A stretch of 64,000 bases of DNA from Streptomyces sp. YPW6 (GTDB lineage: Bacteria > Actinomycetota > Actinomycetes > Streptomycetales > Streptomycetaceae). Under the pieces are notes generated by a model. It ran no database searches. It was not told the origin of the DNA and saw only the letters and a program-made list of their open reading frames with translations. The stretch is from positions 744,001 through 808,000 of the forward strand of contig NZ_CP076457.1 in assembly GCF_018866325.1 (NCBI RefSeq), written 5' to 3'. The translations under genes were made by a program, and so were the position numbers. Shown here piece by piece: positions 16,548 through 24,215 of the stretch. Numbering within the stretch: the stretch's first letter is position 1; every line of letters begins with the position of its first letter.

Positions 16548-16978
16548 GGAACGCGCTGTCCCGGCTGCGCTCGGCGCACCGGGGCCGGACGCCCGAACAG
16601 GCCCGCGGCGGACGGGTGCGCCTGGCGCTGCCGGCCTCGATGTCGGCGACGCTGGGCTGCGACGCGGTCGGGGTGCCCGCCCGGCACGGCTTCCGGCTCA
16701 TGTCCCATCTGCCGCGCACCGGTTGTGTCTTCGCCGACGCCGACCGCTGGTGGTGGATCGTCCCGGCCGGCTCCGACCTGGATCTGGACTGGCCCGAGCA
16801 GGTGACGTACGCACGCGACGCGGCCGTGCCCGGCGGGCGGCCGCGGTTGATCCACTCACCGGACGCCCTGACTCCCTACACCCCGCCCATCCCGCTGTTC
16901 CTGATGGTCTGCCAGGTGACGGGGGTGGCCCCGAGCTGGGCCGCCCTCGGTTCCCGGAGCGTCGTGTCCGCGCCGTAG
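16541..16978 (+). CDS. small protein of an abaA/whiJ-like cluster, function unknown
   Basis: A 145-residue protein whose ATG at 16541 overlaps the last 7 nt of the ATPase gene, a coupling overlap. The sequence VRLALPASMSATLGCDAVGV, FRLMSHLPRTGCVFADADRW, and WWWIVPAGSDLDLDWPEQV is a compact alpha/beta protein with a Trp-rich centre. It ends in a short hydrophobic segment (IPLFLMVCQVTGVAP). I do not recognise a named family, but proteins of this look follow the HATPase gene in several Streptomyces XRE/DUF397 clusters as far as I recall. The transcript ends at the strong bidirectional terminator 17005-17057. Confidence 0.75.
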   Translation: MLRNALSRLRSAHRGRTPEQARGGRVRLALPASMSATLGCDAVGVPARHGFRLMSHLPRTGCVFADADRWWWIVPAGSDLDLDWPEQVTYARDAAVPGGRPRLIHSPDALTPYTPPIPLFLMVCQVTGVAPSWAALGSRSVVSAP

Positions 16979-17004
16979 CGGCCTCGGCGAGCGGGCACAG
17001 AGCC

Positions 17005-17057
17005 CACGGCCGAACGAGCCGGGCCCGGTCAGGTCGGGCCCGTCTCGTTCGGCCGTG
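17005..17057. terminator. strong bidirectional hairpin terminator
   Basis: A 22-bp inverted repeat with one mismatch: the arm at 17005-17026 starts CACGGCCGAACGAG, and its partner at 17036-17057 ends CTCGTTCGGCCGTG, with a 9-nt loop. It sits between convergent genes (stop at 16978 on plus, stop at 17067 on minus) and can serve both. Confidence 0.9.
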
Positions 17058-17066
17058 CCCTGCGGA

Positions 17067-18413
17067 TCAGCCCCGGTCGAGGTACGCGAGCCCCGGGTGG
17101 ACGTCGGTGTACCGGTCGAGCAGCCGCCGGGCCACCGTCACGGAGTCGACGAGCGGGTGCAGGGCGAAGGCCTGGACGGCCGCCGCGCGCGACCCGCTCC
17201 CGGCCGCCTCCAGCACCGCCCGTTCCACGGCCTTCACCGCGGTGACGAGGCCGACCGCGTGGTACGGCAGCGGCGAGACGGTCACCGGGTGGGCCCCGTT
17301 GGCGTCGACGAGGCAGGGCACCTCCACGACGGCGTCCGCGTCCAGGACCGACAGCGTGGTGCGGTTGCGGACGTTGAGGATCAGGGAGGTGCGTTCGTTG
17401 CGGGCGACGGCCCGCATCAGGGCGAGCGCGACCTGCTCGTAGCCGCCGGACTCCAGGTCGCTCTCCTCCCGCTCCCCCGCCCCGGCGACCTCGCGGTTCT
17501 CCGCCATGTAGGTCGCCTCGCGTTCGGCACGGGTGCGGTCCCAGGCGGCCCGGGCGGGCGTGCCGGGCCGGCGCATCCGGGCGTAGAAGTCCTCCTGCTG
17601 GACCCGGAGGAACGCGCCCCGGGTCTGCTCCGCCTCCTGGTAGGCGCGGACGGCCTCGCGGTTGGCGTAGTAGTAGTGGAGGTACTCGTTGGGGACCGCG
17701 CCCAGCGACCTCAGGAGTTCCGTGCCGAAGAGGCGGCCCTCCTCGAAGGATGCGAGGAGGGCCGGGTCGGCCAGCAGCCGGGGCAGTTCGTCGCGCCCGT
17801 CGACGTACAGCCCCTGCACCCACCCGAGGTGGTTGAGCCCGGCGTAGTCGGTCCAGGCCCGGTCCGGGTCGGCGCCCAGCACGCGGGCGACGCGCCGGGC
17901 GAGACCGACCGGCGAGTCGCAGATCCCGATGACCCGGTCGCCCAGGTGGCGGGACATGGCCTCGGTGACCAGGCCCGCCGGGTTGGTGAAGTTGATGACC
18001 CAGGCCTGTGGGGCGGTACGGGCGATGCGCCGGGCGAGGTCGAGGGCGACCGGGACGGTGCGCAGCCCGTACGCGATGCCTCCGGCCCCGACGGTCTCCT
18101 GGCCGAGCACGCCCTCGTCGAGGGCCACCCGTTCGTCGGCGGCGCGGCCCGCGAGGCCGCCGACGCGAATGGCGGAGAAGACGAAGTCGGCGCCGCGCAG
18201 CGCCTCGTCGAGCTCGGTGGTGGCGACGACGGCGGGCGCGTCGGCGATGTCCCGGGCCTGTTCCGCGAGGACGCGGGCGATGGCGGTGAGCCGGTCGGCG
18301 TCGGAGTCGTACAGCGTGACCCGCGAGACGCGGCCCTCGGCGTGGTCGCCGAGGAGGGCCCCGTACACGAGAGGCACCCGGAATCCGCCACCACCGAGAA
18401 TTGTCAGCTTCAC
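17067..18413 (-). CDS. glycoside hydrolase family 4, probable 6-phospho-beta-glucosidase
   Basis: A 448-residue NAD- and Mn-dependent hydrolase. The start is GTG 18413 (KLTILGGGGFRVP), which places the Rossmann NAD-binding motif right at the N-terminus as in the family; the longer open frame upstream is Arg/Pro-rich and rejected. Key residues seen are the Cys in VIGICDSPVGLARR and the His in YAGLNHLGWVQG (metal ligands), plus INFTNPAGLVTEAM. GH4 enzymes cleave 6-phospho-glycosides by a redox-elimination mechanism. No PTS or sugar-uptake gene is adjacent, so the substrate route is unclear. A TACCAT element 9 nt upstream of the GTG hints at a leaderless start. Confidence 0.9.
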   Translation of the reverse strand: MKLTILGGGGFRVPLVYGALLGDHAEGRVSRVTLYDSDADRLTAIARVLAEQARDIADAPAVVATTELDEALRGADFVFSAIRVGGLAGRAADERVALDEGVLGQETVGAGGIAYGLRTVPVALDLARRIARTAPQAWVINFTNPAGLVTEAMSRHLGDRVIGICDSPVGLARRVARVLGADPDRAWTDYAGLNHLGWVQGLYVDGRDELPRLLADPALLASFEEGRLFGTELLRSLGAVPNEYLHYYYANREAVRAYQEAEQTRGAFLRVQQEDFYARMRRPGTPARAAWDRTRAEREATYMAENREVAGAGEREESDLESGGYEQVALALMRAVARNERTSLILNVRNRTTLSVLDADAVVEVPCLVDANGAHPVTVSPLPYHAVGLVTAVKAVERAVLEAAGSGSRAAAVQAFALHPLVDSVTVARRLLDRYTDVHPGLAYLDRG

Positions 18414-18538
18414 GCTGCTCGATGGTACGGGCAGGACGCAGCCGTGCGGGCCGGGCCGCGCCCGGCCCGCCGCACGACGCGGCGGCCCCGGCCCGTGGGC
18501 GTAGCCGGGGCCGCCGCGGCCGGAGGGCCGACGGCGGG

Positions 18539-20079
18539 TCAGTAGCCGTTCCACCAGCGCGTGACCGCCTGCCAGAGCCGGGCGGGGCGGCCGGGCGGCG
18601 CTGGCCCGGGATCGTCGCGACCGGCGCCGCTCCGGGAGCGAGGGGGGCGGCGGGGGCCGGGGCAGTGCCCGGGGCGTGGGCGGGTTCGGCTCCGGCGGTG
18701 TCGTCCCGGGGCTCGGGGACGGTCCGGGCCGGGGAGGAGACCTCCCAGGCCTCGGCGGGGCGGGGGGTGCGGGCCATCACGGAGAGCGGGTCGGCGTCCA
18801 GCTTCTGCTGGGAGCCGGGGGCGAACGTCACCGGCAGCTCCACCAGGTGGCGGGACATGATGTTGCCGACCCAGCGCAGCTCGCTCTCCCCCACCCCGAG
18901 CTCCAGGTCGGGCAGGCGCATCAGCAGCGCGTCGACGCCGACATCGGCGATGGCCCGGCCGATGTCCTGTCCCGGGCACTCGTGGGGGCCGCCGCTGAAG
19001 GCGAGGTGGGCCCGGTTGCCGCCCATGTCGGCGTTGAGGTCGGGGCGGACGGTGGGGTCGGTGTTGGCCGGGGCGATCCCGACCAGGAGGGCGTCGCCCG
19101 CCTTGATCTGCTGACCGCCCAGCTCGGTGTCACCGACCGCCCAGCGGCCGAAGACGGCGGTGAACGGCGGCTCGTCCCAGAGGGTCTGCTCGACCGCCTC
19201 GGGGACGGTCATGTGCCCGCCGCTGAGCCGGGCGCGGAAGCGCGGGTCGGTCAGGACCATCCGCAGCACGTTGGCGATGAGGTTGGCGGTGGACTCGTAC
19301 GCGGCGATGAGGATGAGGCGCAGGTGTTCGACGACCTCGATGTCGGTCATCGTCGCGGGGTGCTCGACCAGCCAGCTGGCGAAGTCGTGGGCGGGTTCGG
19401 CGCGGCGGCGCTCGACCAGGCGGGTCAGCACGGCCACGATGTGGGCGTTGGAGGCCACGGCGGTCTCGGTGCCGCGGGTCATGTCGCGGGCAGCCTGGAC
19501 GAGGCGCTCGTCGTACTCCTCGGGCATGCCGAAGATCGCGCACATCACCATCATCGGCAGGTGCTCCGCGAACTGGCTGACCAGGTCGGCGGTGCCCTTC
19601 TCGCAGAAGTCGTTGACCAGGCGGTTACTGAAGCGGTTGATGTGGCGGCGCACGCCGCGGGTGTCGATGCGCTCCATGCTGTCGGTGACCGCGCCGCGCT
19701 GCCGCTCGTGCTTCGCGCCGTCGGCGAAGACGCAGACGGGCTGCCAGGTGAAGATCGGGGCGAGCGGGTGGTCGGGGGCGACGCTGCCGTCCTGGAGGGC
19801 CCGCCAGCGCCGCGAGTCCCGGGAGAACTGCGACGGCGTGCGGGTGAGGTGGAGGTTCTCGCTGTGGCCGAGGACGAGCCAGGCGGGGACGTCGCCGTGG
19901 AGCAGGACGGGGGCGACGGTGCCGTGTTCGGCGCGGAGCTTGTCGTAGAGGCCCGCGGGGTTGTTCTCCGCCTCGGGGCCGTGGAGCCGGCGCAGTCCGC
20001 CGGGGCCGATGTCGAGGTTGTGGGCCGGGCACTGGGGCGGGGGCACGGTGCCGGGTTCGTGGTGGAAGGGGGTTGTCAC
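18539..20079 (-). CDS. CYP157-type cytochrome P450 of the conservon, C-terminal frame break
   Basis: Starts at GTG 20079 (TTPFHHEPGTVPPPQCP) behind CTGGAG. The P450 core of about 410 residues is complete: I-helix LILIAAYESTANLIANV, haem loop AFSGGPHECPGQDIG with the Cys ligand. The K-helix reads VEQTLWDEPPF, so the otherwise universal ExxR is E-Q-T-L, the hallmark of the CYP157 family. The Pro/Ala-rich tail stays open in the same frame across the whole GH4 gene down to 17029. A one-base shift near 18600-18610 would instead give a sensible end, ARLWQAVTRWWNGY with a stop at 18539-18541. I give that end and suspect a 1-bp deletion or base-call error. It follows cvnD on the same strand. Confidence 0.8.
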
Positions 20080-20183
20080 GGGAGCTCCAGGGATCAGGAT
20101 TCCAAGGCTGGTGCACAAGCGGGCGGAGGTGACGGGGCGTTCGGGCGCGGACCGGGCCGGGGGCGTACGCCGGGGGCGGCGCG

Positions 20184-20217
20184 CCTCCGGCCCGGTACCG
20201 GCGCCGGGCCCCGGAGG
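20184..20217 (-). terminator. hairpin between cvnD and the P450 gene
   Basis: CCTCCGGCCCGG (20184-20195) pairs with CCGGGCCCCGGAGG (20204-20217) with a two-base bulge. It lies just past the cvnD stop and could attenuate rather than fully stop transcription into the P450 gene. Confidence 0.45.
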
Positions 20218-20227
20218 GACGGGGACG

Positions 20228-20842
20228 TCAGGTGAGGGGGACGGCCAGGCCGTGCAGGTAGCGCATCAGGGTCATCAGCACATCGCGGCTGGAGGCCCGC
20301 AGCCGGGCGTCGCAGTCGATCATCGGTACCTCGTCCGGCAGGTCGAGGGCTCTGCGCAGGGCCTCGACCGGGTGGTGCGGTGCGTCGGGGAAGGTGTTCA
20401 CGGCCACGACGAACGGCACGCCGCGCTCCTCCAGCCGTCCGATGACGTCGAAGCTGACTTCGAGGCGTCTCGTGTCGATGAGGACGACCGCACCGAGGGC
20501 GCCCTCGAACAGGCCGTTCCACAGGAACCAGAAGCGTTCCTGGCCGGGGGTGCCGAACAGATAGAGGATCAGTTCCTCGCTGAGGCTGATCCGTCCGAAG
20601 TCCATGGCGACGGTGGTGGCGGTCTTCGTCTCCACCCCGGCGTTGTCGTCCACGCCGACGCCGGCCTGGGTCATGGTCTCTTCGGTCGTCAGCGGCCGGA
20701 TCTCGCTCACCGAGCCGACCATGGTCGTCTTGCCGACGCCGAACCCTCCGACGATCACGACCTTCACCGCGGCGGTGGCCGTGGTGGGGAGGACGTCCTC
20801 GGTACGGGGTCCGGTGATCGTGTCAGAGCTTCTGAAGTCCAT
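20228..20842 (-). CDS. cvnD: conservon GTPase CvnD
   Basis: A 204-residue small GTPase-like protein from ATG 20842, overlapping cvnC by 20 nt. The P-loop is VIVGGFGVGKTTMVGSVSE, switch II is LFGTPGQERFWFLW, and the base-recognition region reads VVAVNTFPDAPHHP, where the usual NKxD Lys is absent as is typical of this group. CvnD proteins cycle GTP at the membrane in complex with CvnA-C, resembling a eukaryotic-type G-protein module. Length and gene order (A-B-C-D then P450) match Streptomyces conservons. Confidence 0.95.
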   Translation of the reverse strand: MDFRSSDTITGPRTEDVLPTTATAAVKVVIVGGFGVGKTTMVGSVSEIRPLTTEETMTQAGVGVDDNAGVETKTATTVAMDFGRISLSEELILYLFGTPGQERFWFLWNGLFEGALGAVVLIDTRRLEVSFDVIGRLEERGVPFVVAVNTFPDAPHHPVEALRRALDLPDEVPMIDCDARLRASSRDVLMTLMRYLHGLAVPLT

Positions 20843-21194
20843 GCATCACCGCTTCGAGAAGGGACCTGTCGGGGAGGGCCGCGCGGACGATCGGCGCGCG
20901 CGACTCGATGAGCTCGGTGGCGAGGAGGTCGCTCAGGAGCGAGGTAACCACGCTGAAGGGCAGGCCGAGGTAGGCCGAGATCTCGGCGACGGACAACGGG
21001 GCCTGGCAGAGGCGCAGGATCGCGGCCTGCTCGGGCTGGAACGTCGGCGAGGGCTCCGCCTGCGCGACGACCATCGTGACCAGGTCGAGCGCGGCCCGTT
21101 CGCTGTCGTCGAGATCGCCGGTGATCACGTACAACCGTTCCGGATCGAGGAGGTCCGGGTCGGCCTTGCGGCGTTCTCGTCGAGGTCCACTCAT
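20823..21194 (-). CDS. cvnC: conservon protein CvnC (DUF742)
   Basis: A 123-residue DUF742 protein from ATG 21194, overlapping the cvnB stop by 4 nt (ATGA). Recognisable blocks are RLYVITGDLDDSERAALDLV, then AILRLCQAPLSVAEISAYLG and LPFSVVTSLLSDLLATELIE, a winged-helix-like fold, and the conserved end LLEAVMHGLQKL. CvnC interacts with the other conservon proteins; it is not known to bind DNA. Overlaps on both sides show tight translational coupling. Confidence 0.95.
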   Translation of the reverse strand: MSGPRRERRKADPDLLDPERLYVITGDLDDSERAALDLVTMVVAQAEPSPTFQPEQAAILRLCQAPLSVAEISAYLGLPFSVVTSLLSDLLATELIESRAPIVRAALPDRSLLEAVMHGLQKL

Positions 21195-21598
21195 CCGGAC
21201 TGCCCGCCGTGGCGGGGCGGGCTGGTCAGATGGGCTCCGATTCGCACGACCATGTCCCGCATCCGGGCCCCGACGAGTCCGGCGTCCACGGTCTCACCGG
21301 CCAGGACCGCGAGATACGCGCCGGTGCCGGCGGCCATCAGGTAGAAGAACCCGCCCGTGACTTCGATGACCACGAGCTTCATCAGTCCGTCGCTGTACGG
21401 GATCTCGGTGGCCACCGCGGCGGCCAGGCTCTGCAGTCCGGCGCAGGCCGCCGCGAGCCGGTCGGCGACGTCCGGGTCGCCGCCGTGCATCGCGATGCGC
21501 AGGCCGTCCGACGAGAGCACCACGATCTGGTGGATGCTCGGAACGTCGTCGGCCAGTTCCTTGAGCATCCAGTCCATGTTTCCCCGCTGCTGGATCAC
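21191..21598 (-). CDS. cvnB: conservon protein CvnB (roadblock/LC7 domain)
   Basis: A 135-residue protein. The start is GTG 21598, whose GTGA overlaps the TGA of cvnA; an ORF extension 7 codons further upstream lies inside cvnA and is not needed. The roadblock/LC7 fold is evident from DWMLKELADDVPSIHQIVVL, then SSDGLRIAMHGGDPDVADRL and GGFFYLMAAGTGAYLAVLAG. Roadblock proteins regulate small GTPases, consistent with its partner CvnD. It has no membrane segment. Confidence 0.95.
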   Translation of the reverse strand: MIQQRGNMDWMLKELADDVPSIHQIVVLSSDGLRIAMHGGDPDVADRLAAACAGLQSLAAAVATEIPYSDGLMKLVVIEVTGGFFYLMAAGTGAYLAVLAGETVDAGLVGARMRDMVVRIGAHLTSPPRHGGQSG

Positions 21599-23244
21599 TT
21601 CAGGTCTCCCTTGTCCCACGCGTCATCGGAGTCTTCGCCGTGCTTTCGTTCCTGCGGTACGCCGTTGACCGCCTTGGTGAAGGCCTCCAGCCAGAGGCCG
21701 GGGGGCTTCTCCTCGCCGCGTCCGCCGTCCTCGCCGTCGCCCGGTCCGGGCTGGAAGGGGTCCGCGGGGGCCGGGGGCGGCGTGGGCGGCTGCTGCGGCA
21801 GGTTGTGCGAGCCCAGCGGGGCACGGCCCCGGCTGCGGCGCTGCGGCAGCCCGTTCTCGGTCCACTCGGTGACCACGGGAACGTCGTCCTCCATGGCGGC
21901 CGCGGGAGGGGCCGGGCGCGAGGCGGCCGCGGGGGCGCCCGTGGCGACCGGTGCGGCCGCGGACGGCACGGGGCCGGTGGCGGCGGGCTTGGGCTTGGGC
22001 TTGCGCTTGGCGGGCGGCGGCACCACGTGCTGGAGCTGCGACATGTCCAGGGAACTGGTGGGCCGGGAGGTCGCGCCGATGCCGTGGGCGATGCCCGGGG
22101 CGGGCCCGGTGGTGATCATCTCGCGCGGCACGATGAGGACGGCGCGGACGCCGCCGTAGGCCGACTGCCGAAGCGACACCTGGAGCTGGTACATGCGGGA
22201 GAGCCGGCCGACGACGGCCATGCCGAGGCGCGGGGACTCCCCGAGGTCGTTCATGTTGATGCCGGCCTGGGCCTGGGCGAGCATGTTCTCGGCGCGGGCG
22301 CGGGCCTCCTCGCTGAGGCTGACGCCGCCGTCCTCGATCTCGATGGCGATGCCGGTCTGCACCTCGACCGCGGTGACGTGCACCCGGGTCTGGGGCGGCG
22401 AGTAGCGGGTCGCGTTGTCGAGGAGTTCGGCGCAGGCGTGGATGAGCGGTTCGACCGAGGTGCCGACGATGGCGACCTTGGCGATCGAGTGCAGATCGAC
22501 GCGCTGGTACTCCAGGATGCGGGACATCGCGCCGCGCAGCACGCTGAACAGCGGTACGGGCTTGGGCCACTGGCGACTGGGGCGGGCACCGCCGAGCACG
22601 GCGATGGAGTCGGCGAGCCGGCCGATCAGCGCGGTGCCGTGGTCGATGCGCAGCAGGTCGTCGAAGACCTCGGGGTTGCGCCCGTAGTGGTCCTCCATCT
22701 CCCGCAGTTCACTGGCCTGCCGGTGCACGATCGCCTGGACGCGGCGGGCGACGCTGACGAAGGCGCGCTGGGCGGAGTCACGCCGGGCCTCCTCGTTGTC
22801 GATGACTTCGAGGACCTGGTGGATCTGCTCACGCAGTGCCTTGGGGAGATGGCGGTTGGCCGCGTCCGCGTCGACGATGTCGCGCATCACCTCGTCGGGT
22901 GAATTGCCCACGCGCAGCCGCCGGATGGCGGCGGGCATGACGTCCTTGGTGAGCCGTACCGTCTCGGCGTCGTGCGAGAGGATGCGGTGTTCCAGGTAGG
23001 CGATGCGCTGTTCGTACTCGGCGCGCTGGACGCGCAGGGCGCGTCGACGGCGGTGGAGCGCCACGGTGAGTACGGCGACCACGAGCGTGGTGATCGCGCC
23101 GCACACGGCGACTGGTATCCGAGCGGCCGGTGCGACCAGGGCCGACCCGGCGGCGGTCGCGCCGAGGAGCAGGACCACGGGCAGCAGGACTACGCGGACG
23201 ACGGGTACTTCTCTGTCGGTCGGCGGTGATTCAACACGGACCAT
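21595..23244 (-). CDS. cvnA: conservon sensor histidine-kinase-like protein CvnA
   Basis: A 549-residue membrane protein from ATG 23244. Two N-terminal transmembrane segments (VVLLPVVLLLGATAAGSAL; VAVCGAITTLVVAVLTVAL) are followed by a helical dimerisation region. Then comes a GHKL ATPase domain with N box ACAELLDNATRYSPP, G1-like IEIEDGGVSLSEEA, and RLGMAVVGRLSRMYQLQ. The last 150 residues are a Pro/Ala-rich tail ending WLEAFTKAVNGVPQER. CvnA resembles a sensor kinase but these proteins are thought to nucleate the GTPase complex. It is the first gene of the cvnABCD operon; its promoter lies in the 464-bp region upstream. Confidence 0.95.
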   Translation of the reverse strand: MVRVESPPTDREVPVVRVVLLPVVLLLGATAAGSALVAPAARIPVAVCGAITTLVVAVLTVALHRRRRALRVQRAEYEQRIAYLEHRILSHDAETVRLTKDVMPAAIRRLRVGNSPDEVMRDIVDADAANRHLPKALREQIHQVLEVIDNEEARRDSAQRAFVSVARRVQAIVHRQASELREMEDHYGRNPEVFDDLLRIDHGTALIGRLADSIAVLGGARPSRQWPKPVPLFSVLRGAMSRILEYQRVDLHSIAKVAIVGTSVEPLIHACAELLDNATRYSPPQTRVHVTAVEVQTGIAIEIEDGGVSLSEEARARAENMLAQAQAGINMNDLGESPRLGMAVVGRLSRMYQLQVSLRQSAYGGVRAVLIVPREMITTGPAPGIAHGIGATSRPTSSLDMSQLQHVVPPPAKRKPKPKPAATGPVPSAAAPVATGAPAAASRPAPPAAAMEDDVPVVTEWTENGLPQRRSRGRAPLGSHNLPQQPPTPPPAPADPFQPGPGDGEDGGRGEEKPPGLWLEAFTKAVNGVPQERKHGEDSDDAWDKGDLK

Positions 23245-23708
23245 CTAAACCCTCTGGCGGTTGATTCCGGGATGTATGCGCACGTGAGCGGAGACTGTAG
23301 GAACAAGCGCTCGAATTCATCTCAACTCGACTTCACTGCGCGTGAGCTTAGCCAGATCAGAACAGTGCTTCGGCATATTCACCCAACCCCCTGCGGAAGC
23401 CCGCCGAGGGGAATACACTCGCCAGTTTTTGCACTCAGCGCTGTGAAGCGTGTGCGGGGAGTAGCGAAGGCTGAAAATGGTCGCCCTGCGCCCTGTTGGC
23501 GAAGGAGGGAAAGACCTTCTCTCCAGCGAACAAGCCGCTTACACGGCGAAAAGACCCATCATCCGCCCCTGAAACCGCACGGAATCAGCCAGAGGCACAG
23601 GTGACCGAACCGGATCGAAAGGAGCAGATTCCCGGCCGACGGAGGGGTGAGGGAGAAAATCGCCGCACTGACGCGTATGCGCCCCCCGCCGCCGGACCGG
23701 CGCCGGCC
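23245..23708. other. conservon promoter region
   Basis: A 464-bp region with lower GC than the rest (for example around 23300-23420 and 23460-23600), between the divergent-side start of cvnA and the stop of the MarR gene. It probably carries the conservon promoter. A 110-codon plus-strand frame at 23272-23604 has poor codon bias and no ribosome site, so I do not call it. No hairpin or repeat of note was found. Confidence 0.5.
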
Positions 23709-24215
23709 TCAGCGGCGGACACCCCCGAGGCGCCCTTCCAACTGGACGAGCAACTCGCTCAGCCGGGATGCGAGTTCGTCACGGCCGGGCTGGTCGAGAC
23801 CGGCCAGCACCGAGCGCTCGTACGCCAGTTGCTCGGGCAGCAGCCGGTCGACCAGGGCCCTCCCCTCGTCGGTGAGACGGACATGGGCGACCCGCCGGTC
23901 CCGGTCGTCGCCCCGGCGCTCGACGAGGGCGCGGTCCTGCAGGGCGCGCAGCCGTTTGGTGACGGCGGCCCCGGAGGAGAAGGTCTCGCGGGCCAGTTCG
24001 CCGGGGGTCAGCTCCCGGTCCGTCCGGCGTACGGCTCCGAGGAGGTCGAACTCGGCGCGGGTCAGCCCGGCGGAGCGCAGCGGGGCGTCCTCCGCCTGCT
24101 GGAGCAGGGCGGCGCAGCGGTTGATCCGGCCGATGATCTCCATCGGCCCGGTGTCGAGCCCGGGGTTGACGGTCTGCCACTGCCGGACCACCGATGCAAC
24201 GATGTCGTCGGTCAC
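23709..24215 (-). CDS. MarR-family transcriptional regulator
   Basis: A 168-residue regulator from GTG 24215, with GGAG close upstream; its GTGA overlaps the stop of the upstream FUSC gene. The winged helix is clear: LTRAEFDLLGAVRRTDRELT, then PGELARETFSSGAAVTKRL, and the wing VERRGDDRDRRVAHVRLTDE. MarR proteins bind palindromes and are released by aromatic or toxic ligands. It most likely represses its own FUSC-marR operon through the palindrome at 25977-25998. Confidence 0.95.
   Translation of the reverse strand: MTDDIVASVVRQWQTVNPGLDTGPMEIIGRINRCAALLQQAEDAPLRSAGLTRAEFDLLGAVRRTDRELTPGELARETFSSGAAVTKRLRALQDRALVERRGDDRDRRVAHVRLTDEGRALVDRLLPEQLAYERSVLAGLDQPGRDELASRLSELLVQLEGRLGGVRR

Noticed and set aside
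17029..20118. A 1029-codon minus-strand frame that would make a P450 fused to a long Arg/Pro-rich tail.
   Set aside because: The tail overlaps the GH4 gene in another frame and has no domain character; a one-base indel near 18605 explains it better.
23272..23604. A 110-codon plus-strand gene upstream of the conservon.
   Set aside because: No ribosome site, poor codon bias, many basic and Pro residues and no recognisable domain; the region looks like promoter DNA.
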